Source: Kitasatospora paranensis
GTDB lineage: Bacteria > Actinomycetota > Actinomycetes > Streptomycetales > Streptomycetaceae
Assembly: GCF_039544005.1 (NCBI RefSeq)
Contig: NZ_BAABKV010000001.1
Coordinates: 4,712,001 to 4,776,000 of the forward strand
Direction: 5' to 3'
DNA: 64,000 bases
A model generated the notes under the pieces. The model worked only from the letters and a program-made list of their open reading frames with translations, searched no databases and was not told where the DNA came from. Positions within the stretch are counted from its first letter, which is position 1. Each line of letters opens with the position of its first letter. This document shows positions 54,115 through 62,165 of the stretch, in pieces. Both the position numbers and the translations under genes were made by a program.

Positions 54115-54649
54115 TCAGCCCAGCCGGCGGTAGTCTCCGCGGAAGTAGAGCAGCGGCCGCCCGGCCGGCCCGGGCACGGCCGCGTGCAGCACCCGCCCGA
54201 CCACCAGGACGTGGTCGCCCGCCGTGACGCGCTGTTCGGTGCGGCACTCCACGGTCGCCAGCGCGCCCTCGACCAGGGGGATCCGGAGTGCTCGCCGCGC
54301 CGGTGGGGGTGTCGGCGAACAGCAGCCGGTCGCTGAGCCGGCCCTTCATCGCGAACCGCGAGGCCAGCGTGCGGTGCTCCTCGCCGAGCAGGGAGACCGC
54401 CCAGGTGCCGGCCCGGGCGAGCACGTCGTCCATCCGGGAGTCCTCGCGCACCGACACCAGCACCAGCGGCGGGTCGAGCGACACCGACAGGAACGAGGTC
54501 GCCGTCATCCCCACGTCGTCGCCGTCCTCGGGGTCGTGGGCGGTGACCAGGGCCACCCCGGCGGCCAGCTGGGAGAGGGCGGCCCGGAACTCGTCGGGGC
54601 TCGCGGCGGGGGCTCGGGAGGGCTGAGGGGAGCTGTACACGTACCGCAC
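54115..54649 (-). CDS. Flavin reductase family protein (two apparent frameshifts)
   Basis: A protein of about 178 residues that would reduce FMN or FAD with NAD(P)H. The N-terminal part (FRAALSQLAAGVALVTAHDP, GMTATSFLSVSLDPPLVLVS) is in one frame. The C-terminal part (ALVEGALATVECRTEQRVTA, ending LYFRGDYRRLG) is in another. A one-base gap near 54295-54303 and another in the G run 54276-54280 reconcile them via TGRGEHSGSPLVEGAL. It shares the region before cdgB but is divergent from it. Confidence 0.82.
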
Positions 54650-55020
54650 GGTAGCCCGCCGACGGCCGTGGCGGCATCGGGCCCTGGTCGTAGGACCGCG
54701 GACCCGCGGGTTGGCGCGGAGTACGCCGGCCGTTCACTCCCGGCGGGAACGGCGGGGTCTCACGGGCCGGGGACGGCGGTCGGCGCGGAGGCCGGCCGAC
54801 GGGTCGTCAGATTCCCGGGGGAGGGGGTGATATCGGGGAATGTCCGGGTTTCCGCTCCCTGAACTGGGTATGGGCACGCCCATGTTGTGTGATTTAAGTC
54901 ACAAGTGACGACGTATTGCTGACCGAGCGTGCCTATCGCTGTGCTCGCTGTGATTCAGTTTCTTCTGGCAATCGGACGATAACCATCACCGCCAATCCGA
55001 AGCAGCCGGGGAGCCCCCGC
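54650..55020. promoter_or_regulatory. Upstream region of cdgB
   Basis: About 370 bases between the divergent flavin reductase gene and cdgB. The part nearest cdgB is AT-richer than the rest and holds the inverted repeat GTCAC-AA-GTGAC at 54898-54909. No secure -35/-10 pair was identified. Confidence 0.45.
54898..54909. promoter_or_regulatory. Inverted repeat upstream of cdgB, possible BldD-type site
   Basis: GTCAC and GTGAC half-sites with a two-base spacer, about 110 bases upstream of the cdgB start. cdgB is a known BldD target in Streptomyces coelicolor, and GTGAC-like half-sites occur in BldD operators, but the spacing here is not an exact consensus match. Confidence 0.35.
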
Positions 55021-56808
55021 ATGGAAGCCGAGTCGGAGCCCTACGTCCGCCTCGCGACCCTCCGCACCTTGCACCGGGTCGTGGCGGACCTCAACGCTGC
55101 CCGCAGCCTGGCCGGCACCCTGCAGGCCGTGGTCGAGGGCGCGGTGCACGGGCTCGGGTTCGACGCCGCCGCGGTGAGCCTGGTGCGACCGGACGGCGAT
55201 CTGGTGGTGGCCGCCGTCTGGGAGGTCGAGGAGAGCGGGGTGGGCGGCCCCGCCGTGCTGCTCGGCCAGGTCGGCCCGCGCGAGTCCTGGGACCGGATGC
55301 TCAGCGTCAGCGACCACTGGGGCACCCTGCGCTTCCTGCCGTACGACCGGGGCTGGGCGGTCGGCACCGACGTGCCGACCTGGACGGGCGACGGCCCGCT
55401 GCCGATCTACGCCAACGACTGGCATCCCCGCGACTTCCTGTTCGCCCCGATGTACAGCGCCGGCGGCGACCTGCTCGGGGTGCTCTCGGTGGACCGCCCG
55501 CGCAGCGGCAAGCGGCCGGGCGCCTGGACGCGGGAGGCCCTGGAGATGTTCTCCCTGCAGGCCTCCATCGCGATAGGCAACGCCCGGCTGCGGGCCGAGA
55601 TGCAGCGTGCGCTGGCCCGGCTGGAGAAGGAGCAGCAGGCCCTGCGGGCCAGCGAGGAGAGCTTCCGCCAGGCCTTCGAGTACGCGCCCAGCGGGATGGC
55701 CATCACCGAACTGCACGGCGCCGGGCGCGGCCAGCTGACCCGGGTCAACGACGCCCTCTGCCGGCTGCTCGGCCGCCCGCGGGCGACGCTGCGCCAGCAG
55801 AGCTTCGCCGACCTCGTCCACCCGGAGGACCTCGCACTGCTGCAGCGCACTAGCGCCGAGGGCGGCCGGGCCGAGCTCCGGCTCTCCCGCCGGGACGGCG
55901 GCTACCAGTGGGTCTGCCTGCGCAACTCGGTCGTCGCGGACGCCGCCGAGGGCCCGAGCTTCCTGCTCACCCACGTCGAGGACATCGAGGACCGCAAGCG
56001 CCACGAGCTCCAGCTCGCCCACCGGGCCAGCCACGACGCACTGACCGGCCTGCCCAACGGCGCGGAGCTGCGCACCCGCCTCGGCCGCCGGCTCTGCGCC
56101 CTGCCGCAGGGCCACGGCGCCGCCGCCGGGTACGGCTCCGCCTTCGCGGCCTCCGGGCTCCCGCTCGGCGCGCACGCCGCCTTCGAGGGTGCCGCGTCGT
56201 CCTCCCCGATGCATGCCTACGGCTCCGCCGAGGCGGCGCTGGAGCGGGACGTGGCGGCGTTCGCCGGCGGCCCGCTGGGCCACGGCGACCTCCGTCCGGC
56301 CCACGTGCACGCCGTGGTGCCCGTGGAGCCCCCGGAGGACGCCGAACCGTGGAGCCCGGGGCACCGGACGCCGCCGATCGCCGACAAGGGCCTGGCGGTG
56401 CTCTTCTGCGATCTGGACGGCTTCAAGTCGATCAACGACCGGTTCGGCCACAACGCCGGTGACGCGGTGCTCATCGAGGTGGCCCGCCGGCTCCAGCAGG
56501 CCGTCCGGGAGGGCGACACCGTCGCCCGGCTCGGCGGCGACGAGTTCGTGGTGCTGGCCGACGGCATCGGACGGCAGGAGGCCAAGGACCTCGCGGGGCG
56601 GCTGCGCAACGCGATCATCCCGCCGATGCGGATCGACAACCGGGGGATGCGGGTCGGGGTGAGCCTCGGCATCGGATGGGCCGGCTGCGGGATGTCCATC
56701 GAGGAGGTCCTGCACGCGGCCGACGAGCGGATGTACGACGAGAAGCGGGCCCGTGGAGGTTCGGTGCGCGGTACGCGCGGGGAGCGGTCCCACCGCCGTG
56801 CCGGGTAG
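55021..56808 (+). CDS. cdgB: Diguanylate cyclase CdgB (GAF-PAS-GGDEF)
   Basis: A 595-residue enzyme that makes c-di-GMP. A GAF domain spans about residues 12-190, a short coiled coil 190-212, a PAS/PAC domain 212-328, and the cyclase domain 335-575. The active-site GGDEF is at 505-509, and the product-inhibition motif R496-E-G-D499 lies exactly five residues before it. The cyclase domain is split: about 93 low-complexity residues (362-455) lie between LTGLPN and LFCDLDGFKSIND. Domain order and the neighbouring flavin reductase gene match CdgB of Streptomyces coelicolor, which controls development. ATG 55021 follows GGGGAG. Confidence 0.9.
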   Translation: MEAESEPYVRLATLRTLHRVVADLNAARSLAGTLQAVVEGAVHGLGFDAAAVSLVRPDGDLVVAAVWEVEESGVGGPAVLLGQVGPRESWDRMLSVSDHWGTLRFLPYDRGWAVGTDVPTWTGDGPLPIYANDWHPRDFLFAPMYSAGGDLLGVLSVDRPRSGKRPGAWTREALEMFSLQASIAIGNARLRAEMQRALARLEKEQQALRASEESFRQAFEYAPSGMAITELHGAGRGQLTRVNDALCRLLGRPRATLRQQSFADLVHPEDLALLQRTSAEGGRAELRLSRRDGGYQWVCLRNSVVADAAEGPSFLLTHVEDIEDRKRHELQLAHRASHDALTGLPNGAELRTRLGRRLCALPQGHGAAAGYGSAFAASGLPLGAHAAFEGAASSSPMHAYGSAEAALERDVAAFAGGPLGHGDLRPAHVHAVVPVEPPEDAEPWSPGHRTPPIADKGLAVLFCDLDGFKSINDRFGHNAGDAVLIEVARRLQQAVREGDTVARLGGDEFVVLADGIGRQEAKDLAGRLRNAIIPPMRIDNRGMRVGVSLGIGWAGCGMSIEEVLHAADERMYDEKRARGGSVRGTRGERSHRRAG

Positions 56809-56899
56809 TCCCGGCCGCACCGGCGTGCCCCGCGGCCGCCGAGGTTAGGTAGGGTTCCCCCGGTACGAGCGTCCATCATCTGCCCGGGGAGTGAGCACC

Positions 56900-57862
56900 G
56901 TGACCACGGACGGCAGCAACGGCGCGCCCGAGGGCGCGGGAGACGACGACCCGTTCGGCTATCTGTACCGGCCGGCCGACGGCTCTGCCGCGCCGAGCCA
57001 GCCGCGCAGCTCGTACAACCGCCCGATGGAGGTCGGCCGCGCCCAGTACGGGCAGCAGCCCGCCCAGGCGCAGCAGCCCTACGGGGCCCCTCAGCAGTCG
57101 TACGGCCAGGCGCCGTACGGGCAGCAGCAGCCCGGCCGGCAGCAGTCCGGCGCCGGCACCCTGCCGACCGCGCCGCTGCCCCAGCAGAGCCGCTACGCCG
57201 AGCGTTCCCGGCCGCAGCCGGGCGACGAGCGGCCGGGCGGCGGCCGTGGCAAGGGCGCCGTGATCGGCGCGGTCGCGGTGGTCGCGGCCGTCGCGATCGG
57301 CATCGGCATCGCCCTGTCCACCGGTGACCCGGGCGGCAAGGCCAAGACCGGCGCGGGCGCCCGCAGCAGCGCACCGGCCGCACCCAGCAGCGCGGCCCCG
57401 GCCTCGCCGTCCGCCGCGGCCAGCCCGTCGGCGGACACCGAGCCGATCGCCGACGCCGGCAAGCTCCAGGCCCAGAACGCCCCGGTGGCGAGCACCGTCA
57501 AGGGCGCCGTCTCGGCCGACGGCAGCTACCTGGCGCTGCAGGGCGGCTCCACCGTCACCTGGACGGTCGTGGCGCCGTCGGCCGGCCAGTTCAAGTTCTG
57601 GCTGCACTTCAACAACACCGCCACCGACCAGCCCGCGCAGGTCACCGTCAACGGCAAGGACCACCCGGGCGGCGTGACCTTCAAGAACTACTCCAAGGGC
57701 AACACCGACCCGAACCGGGCCTGGTACAGCACCAACATATGGCCGCAGCTGCAGGCCGGGAGCAACACCCTCACGGTGACCCTCCCGGCCGGGAGCAGCG
57801 GCATCCTGCTCGACCAGGTCGCGCTGACCGACATGTCGGTCAGCGACTACCCGAAGAGCTGA
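56900..57862 (+). CDS. Membrane-anchored protein with CBM-like C-terminal domain
   Basis: A 320-residue protein: a Gln/Pro/Tyr-rich cytoplasmic part (repeats such as PYGAPQQSYGQAPYGQQQ), one membrane helix (GAVIGAVAVVAAVAIGIGIA), an Ala/Ser/Pro linker, and an outer beta-sandwich of about 130 residues resembling carbohydrate-binding module family 35 (YLALQGGSTVTWTVVAPSAG, NTLTVTLPAGSSGILLDQVA). GTG 56900 has GGGGAG eight bases upstream; a GTG at 56891 is too close to it. Its 3' end overlaps the convergent aldolase gene by 23 bases. Confidence 0.8.
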   Translation: MTTDGSNGAPEGAGDDDPFGYLYRPADGSAAPSQPRSSYNRPMEVGRAQYGQQPAQAQQPYGAPQQSYGQAPYGQQQPGRQQSGAGTLPTAPLPQQSRYAERSRPQPGDERPGGGRGKGAVIGAVAVVAAVAIGIGIALSTGDPGGKAKTGAGARSSAPAAPSSAAPASPSAAASPSADTEPIADAGKLQAQNAPVASTVKGAVSADGSYLALQGGSTVTWTVVAPSAGQFKFWLHFNNTATDQPAQVTVNGKDHPGGVTFKNYSKGNTDPNRAWYSTNIWPQLQAGSNTLTVTLPAGSSGILLDQVALTDMSVSDYPKS

Positions 57863-58703
57863 CCAGCGCGGCGAGCCGGGCGACCGCCTCGGCCATCGCG
57901 GCGCGGCCCGCGGCGAGGTAGCGCCGCGGGTCGGTGACCCGCTCGTCCTCGGCCAGGTGCCGGCGGACGGCGGGCGTGAAGGCGGTGTTCAGCGCCGTCC
58001 CGATGTTGACCTTCACCAGGCCGGCCGCGATGCCGGCCGCCAGCTCCTCGTCGGGCACGCCCGAACTGCCGTGCAGCACCAGCGGAACGGGCGAGGCGGC
58101 GGCCAGCCGGGCGATCAGGGCGTGGTCCAGGGCCGCGGTGCGGGTGGTCATCGCGTGCGAGCTGCCCACCGCGACGGCGAGCGCGTCCACACCGGTGTCG
58201 GCGACGTAGCGGGCGGCCTCGGCCGGGTCGGTCCGGGCGCCGGGGGCGTGCGGGGAGAGCGGCGGCTCGCCGTCCTTGCCGCCCACCCGGCCGAGTTCGG
58301 CCTCCAGGTGGAGCCCGTGCCGGTGCGCCCAGGCCGCCGCCTCGGCGGTGGACTTGACGTTGTCGTCGTGCGGCAGCCGGGAGGCGTCGTACATCGCGGA
58401 GGAGAACCCGGCGCCCGGTGCGGCGTGCAGCAGGTCGAGGTCCTCGACGTGGTCGAGGTGGAGCGAGAGCGGCACCCGGGCCGCGGCCGCGACCTCGGCG
58501 CAGGCCCGGGCCAGCGGCAGCAGCCGGCCGCCGTGGTAGCGGACGGCGTTCTGACTGATCTGCAGCACGGCGGCGGTGCCGACCCGTTCGGCGCCGTCCG
58601 CGATCGCCTCGGCGTGCTCCAGGCTGATCACGTTGAAGGCGGGCAGGCCGCGGCGGGCGGCCGCGGCGGCGGCGAGCAGGTCGGCGGTGGCGGCAAGTGG
58701 CAT
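57840..58703 (-). CDS. Class II ketose-bisphosphate aldolase (KbaY/GatY-like)
   Basis: A 287-residue zinc aldolase. It shows the class II pattern GLPAFNVISLEHAEAIADGA, LHLDHVEDLD (catalytic Asp84 and zinc His85), LEAELGRVGGKDGE, VGSSHAM and LHGSSGVPDEEL, then VNIGTALNTAF. The size and motifs fit tagatose-bisphosphate aldolases of the KbaY/GatY group rather than glycolytic Fba. ATG 58703 is chosen over an earlier start because it opens the conserved part. It follows nagA and the ROK kinase gene, which suggests amino-sugar breakdown. Confidence 0.88.
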   Translation of the reverse strand: MPLAATADLLAAAAAARRGLPAFNVISLEHAEAIADGAERVGTAAVLQISQNAVRYHGGRLLPLARACAEVAAAARVPLSLHLDHVEDLDLLHAAPGAGFSSAMYDASRLPHDDNVKSTAEAAAWAHRHGLHLEAELGRVGGKDGEPPLSPHAPGARTDPAEAARYVADTGVDALAVAVGSSHAMTTRTAALDHALIARLAAASPVPLVLHGSSGVPDEELAAGIAAGLVKVNIGTALNTAFTPAVRRHLAEDERVTDPRRYLAAGRAAMAEAVARLAALVSSSGSR

Positions 58704-58717
58704 GGCTGTCCCCAGGA

Positions 58718-58750
58718 GGTGAGTGACGGGACGCAGTACCGCCACTCACC
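58718..58750. other. Intercistronic hairpin between nagA and the aldolase gene
   Basis: An 8-bp inverted repeat, GGTGAGTG at 58718-58725 and CACTCACC at 58743-58750, with a 17-base loop. It may set different message levels for the two genes. Confidence 0.4.
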
Positions 58751-58765
58751 CCCGGTGGGACGGGG

Positions 58766-59947
58766 TCAGACCGAGACGGTCCTGACGAGGCGGTCGGCGC
58801 CGGTGATCCATTCGCCGCGGCGCATCACCGCGACGAGGTCGTACGTGTCGGAGTCGAGGACGACGAGGTCGGCGTACTTGCCGGCCTCCAGCGACCCGAT
58901 GGAGTCCGCCAGCCCGAGGAGCCGGGCCGGTACGGCGGACAGGGACTCGACGGCCTGCCCGAGGGTCAGGCCGTTGACGGTGACGGAGCGCCGGAACGCC
59001 ACGTCGAGGGTGAGGGTGGAGCCCGCGATGGAGCCGCCCTCGACGAGCCGGGCGACGCCGTTCTCGACCCGGACCTGGAGCGGCCCGAGCGGGTACAGGC
59101 CGTCGCCCATGCCGGCCGCGCCCATCGCGTCGGTGATCAGCGCGACCCGTGCGGCGCCGGCCGTGCCGTACGCCAGGTCGAGCACCGAGGGGTGCAGGTG
59201 GACGCCGTCGTTGATGAGCTCGACGGTGACCCGCTCGTCCTCCAGCAGGGCGACGATCGGGCCGGGGTCGCGGTGCTGGATGCCCGGCATCGCGTTGAAC
59301 AGGTGGGTGGCGACGGTGGCGCCGGCCTCGATGGCCTCCAGCGTCTTGCCGTAGTCGGAGTCGGTGTGGCCGACCGCCGCGATCACGCCGAGGTCGGCGA
59401 GCATCCGCACCGACTCCAGGCCGCCGGGCAGCTCGGGGGCGAGCGTGACCATCCGGGCGTGGCCGCGGGCCGCGTCGACGACCTTGCGCACCAGCGCCGG
59501 GTCGGGGTCGCGCAGCAGGTCCGGGCGGTGCGCCCCGCAGCGCCCGGGGGAGATGAACGGGCCCTCGAAGTGGACGCCGGCCAGCACCCCGTCCTCGACG
59601 AGTTCGGACAGCACGGCCGCCTGCCGGCACACCTCGTCGATCTCACCGGTGACGGTGGAGGCGACCGTGGTGGTGGTGCCGTGCTCCAGGTGGGTACGGG
59701 CGGCCAGCAGTGCCTCCTCGGCCACCCCGGAGGCGTACGAGGCGCCGCCGCCGCCGTGCACGTGGAGGTCGACGAAGCCCGGGACGACGGTGCGCCCGGT
59801 CAGGTCGAGGTCGTCCGGTCCGACGTCGGCGCCGGTCGAGACGGCGGAGATCCGGCCGCCGTCGACGGCGATCCGGCCGTTCTCGACGACGACGCCGCCC
59901 GGCAGGACGAGTCTGGCTCCGGCCAGTGCAGTACGGTCCGCGGTCAC
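58766..59947 (-). CDS. nagA: N-acetylglucosamine-6-phosphate deacetylase
   Basis: A 393-residue amidohydrolase that removes acetate from GlcNAc-6-phosphate (or GalNAc-6-phosphate). Motifs: VDLHVHGGGG, GVHFEGPFISPGRCGAH (metal Glu), GHTDSDY, THLFNAMPG and the catalytic Asp in LITDAMGAAG. The ATG start overlaps the stop of the ROK kinase gene by four bases, so they form a nagKA operon. The dre sites upstream of the kinase indicate DasR control. Confidence 0.95.
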   Translation of the reverse strand: MTADRTALAGARLVLPGGVVVENGRIAVDGGRISAVSTGADVGPDDLDLTGRTVVPGFVDLHVHGGGGASYASGVAEEALLAARTHLEHGTTTTVASTVTGEIDEVCRQAAVLSELVEDGVLAGVHFEGPFISPGRCGAHRPDLLRDPDPALVRKVVDAARGHARMVTLAPELPGGLESVRMLADLGVIAAVGHTDSDYGKTLEAIEAGATVATHLFNAMPGIQHRDPGPIVALLEDERVTVELINDGVHLHPSVLDLAYGTAGAARVALITDAMGAAGMGDGLYPLGPLQVRVENGVARLVEGGSIAGSTLTLDVAFRRSVTVNGLTLGQAVESLSAVPARLLGLADSIGSLEAGKYADLVVLDSDTYDLVAVMRRGEWITGADRLVRTVSV

Positions 59948-60874
59948 GCGGTCACCTCCATGGAGAGCAGATCCCAGGCGAGCAGACCCGCTCCCAGGGA
60001 CGCGGCGGTGTCTCTGAGCATGGCCGGGACGACCTCGGGCGGCATCTGGAAGGTCAGCCGCTCGCTCACCGCCTTGCGCAGGGGTGTGAAGAGGGTGTCA
60101 CCGGCCTCGGCGAGACCGCCGCCGACGATCACCGTGGAGGGGTCGAGCAGGCTCTGCGCCAGCACGATCCCGTCCGCCAGGGCGTCCACCGCGTTCTGCC
60201 AGATCTCCGCCGCCCGCCCGTCGCCGTTCTCGACCGCGACGGCGCAGGCCGCCGCGTCCGCGTCCGGGTCGCCGGTGGCCGTCGCCCAGGCCCGGGAGAC
60301 CGCCGAGGCCGAGGCCAGGGTCTCCAGGCAGCCGTGGGCGCCGCAGCCGCAGAGCGGTCCGCCGGGGCGGACCACCACGTGGCCGATCTCGCCGCCGTAG
60401 CCGTGCGCGCCCGCCTCGATCCGTCCGCCGATCCCGATGGCGCCGGCGATGCCGGTGCCGAGGGCGATGAACAGGAAGCGGTCGACGCCGCGGCCGGCGC
60501 CGATCCGTCCCTCGGCGAGCCCGCCGGAGCGGACGTCGTGGCCGAGGGCGACCGGCAGGCCGCCGAGCCGCTCGCCGAGCAGCTTGCGCAGGGGCAGGTC
60601 CCGCCAGCCGAGGTTGGCGGAGAAGACCGCGATCCCGTTCTTCTCGTCGATCGTCCCCGGGACGGCGACGCCCGCGGCAGGGGGCGCACCCGTGGCGGGT
60701 GCGGCCCTCGTCCGCCAGGTCGGCGGCGAAGTCGAGGATGGCGGCGACCACGGCGTCCGTGCCGTGCTCCCGCCCGGTCGGTCGGCGTGCCTCGAACAGC
60801 ACGGAGCCGTCCTGGGCGAGCAGCGCGGCCTTCATGCCGGTGCCGCCCACATCGAGTGCGATGACGTGCTTCAC
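59944..60874 (-). CDS. nagK: ROK family sugar kinase, NagK-like (apparent frameshift)
   Basis: Probable N-acetylhexosamine kinase. The N-terminal phosphate loop is IALDVGGTGMKAALLAQDG. The ROK zinc motif CGCGAHGCLE is present in the C-terminal half, with GHDVRSGGLAEGRIGAG and ALGTGIAGAI between. The N-terminal 70 residues and the rest are in different frames; the break lies near the G run 60680-60684 (two bases added or one removed), giving about 310 residues. GTG 60874 follows GGGAGA. The order kinase then nagA matches the DasR-controlled nagKA operon of Streptomyces coelicolor. Confidence 0.88.
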
Positions 60875-60902
60875 GGGGGACAGTCTCCCTTGACCTGGTC
60901 GA

Positions 60903-60918
60903 AGAGGTCTAGTCCAGT
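60903..60918. promoter_or_regulatory. DasR operator (dre) upstream of nagK
   Basis: AGAGGTCTAGTCCAGT matches the 16-base dre consensus A(G/C)TGGTCTAGACCA(G/C)T at 14 positions by my count; the A-to-T change in the right half is common among dre sites. It lies 29-44 bases upstream of the nagK start, a suitable place for repression by the GntR-type regulator DasR. Confidence 0.85.
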
Positions 60919-60924
60919 TGCGTG

Positions 60925-60940
60925 ATTGGTCTGGTCCATG
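60925..60940. promoter_or_regulatory. Second dre-like site upstream of nagK
   Basis: ATTGGTCTGGTCCATG keeps the TGGTCT and TCCA cores of the dre consensus but differs at several positions. It sits seven bases upstream of the stronger site, making a tandem pair. Confidence 0.5.
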
Positions 60941-61033
60941 GAGGTGAGGTTTGTCGCTGTTCGGACCGGGCTGGGCCGGTTTGCGAATCCTGGTCGACCT
61001 TCCTTCCTGCGGGCGTGCCCGCCGGCCGGGCGT

Positions 61034-61954
61034 TCAGCCGAGCACCACGGACCTGGTCAGGTTGCGCGGACGGTCCGGGTCCAGGCCCCGGGCGGCGGCG
61101 ATCGCCAGGGCGAGCCGCTGGGCCCGGACGAGGTCCGCCAGCGGATCGATGCCCGCCGGACCGGACCCGGACACCAGCAGCGCGCCGGCCGCCTCGACCT
61201 GCTCCGCCAGGCCGTCCGGCAGTGCGCCGAACACCCAGACCGCCCGGCCCGGCGCGGCGATGCTGATCGGCCCGTGCCGGTACTCCATCGCCGGGTAGGC
61301 CTCCGTCCAGGACAGCGAGGCCTCGCGCATCTTCAGCCCCGCCTCCTGGGCCAGGCCGACCGTCCAGCCGGTGCCGAGGAAGGAGAACTGCTCGCAGGCG
61401 ACCAGCTCCGCCGGGATCTCCTCGGCCACCGCGCCCGCGGCGTCCGCGGCCGCCGCGGCGACCGTCCGGACCCCGGCCGGCAGCGCGCCCTCCAGCTCCA
61501 GGTGGGACCGGAGCAGCGCCAGCACCGACGTCGCGAAGCGGGTCTGCACCACCGACCGCTCGTCCGCGAACGCGAGGTCGAGCACCCGGTCGGCGGCCGC
61601 CGAGACCGGCTGCGCCACGTCCGCGGTGAGCGCCGTGGTGGGCGCCTTCACCCGGTGCAGCAGCTCCAGCACCTCGGTGGTGGTGCCCGACCGGGTGATC
61701 GCCAGCACCCGGTCGTACGTGCGGGCGTAGGGGAACTCGGACGCGGCGAAGGCGTCCGTCTCGCCGTGGCCGCCGCTCTCGCGCAGCGACGCGTAGGCCT
61801 GCGCCATGAACCAGGAGGTGCCGCACCCGACCACGGCCACCCGTTCGCCGCGCTGGGGCAGGTCGGCCTGCGCCCCGGCGGCCAGTGCGGCCGCGGTGCG
61901 CCAGTCGGCGGGCTGGGTGGCCAGCTCCTCGGCGGTGAGGGATGGCAGTGACAT
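61034..61954 (-). CDS. SIS domain sugar isomerase/deaminase, AgaS-like
   Basis: A 306-residue double-SIS-domain protein. The phosphosugar motifs are VVGCGTSWFMAQAYASLRES and ITRSGTTTEVLELLHRVK in the first domain, and FLGTGWTVGLAQEAGLKMRE with EYRHGPISIA in the second. It lacks the glutaminase domain of GlmS, so it should act as a deaminase/isomerase on amino-sugar phosphates, as AgaS does. ATG 61954. It is transcribed toward nagKA and diverges from a DeoR-family regulator gene. Confidence 0.85.
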   Translation of the reverse strand: MSLPSLTAEELATQPADWRTAAALAAGAQADLPQRGERVAVVGCGTSWFMAQAYASLRESGGHGETDAFAASEFPYARTYDRVLAITRSGTTTEVLELLHRVKAPTTALTADVAQPVSAAADRVLDLAFADERSVVQTRFATSVLALLRSHLELEGALPAGVRTVAAAAADAAGAVAEEIPAELVACEQFSFLGTGWTVGLAQEAGLKMREASLSWTEAYPAMEYRHGPISIAAPGRAVWVFGALPDGLAEQVEAAGALLVSGSGPAGIDPLADLVRAQRLALAIAAARGLDPDRPRNLTRSVVLG

Positions 61955-62113
61955 GGAGCGGCTCCTCGGGGCATACGGCGCGGAACTGCGTGAAGATGAT
62001 TGATTTATAGCTCTTTCGCGCATGAATACGCAATAGCGTTCGCCCGGACGGGCCAGCGCGCGCTGTCCCGACCGCGCGCGCCGTGCACGCGGTGTGCAAA
62101 GCTGTGCAGGCTT

Positions 62114-62127
62114 CGCGCAGCTGCGCG
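62114..62127. promoter_or_regulatory. 14-base perfect palindrome upstream of the DeoR-family gene
   Basis: CGCGCAGCTGCGCG is fully self-complementary and lies 39 bases upstream of the regulator start, within a stretch of GTGCA/GCGCAG repeats. It is a candidate operator for the DeoR-family protein acting on the divergent genes. Confidence 0.4.
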
Positions 62128-62165
62128 CAGCGGATCGGGCGTCTGCGCGGGAGGGGCGGCACAGC

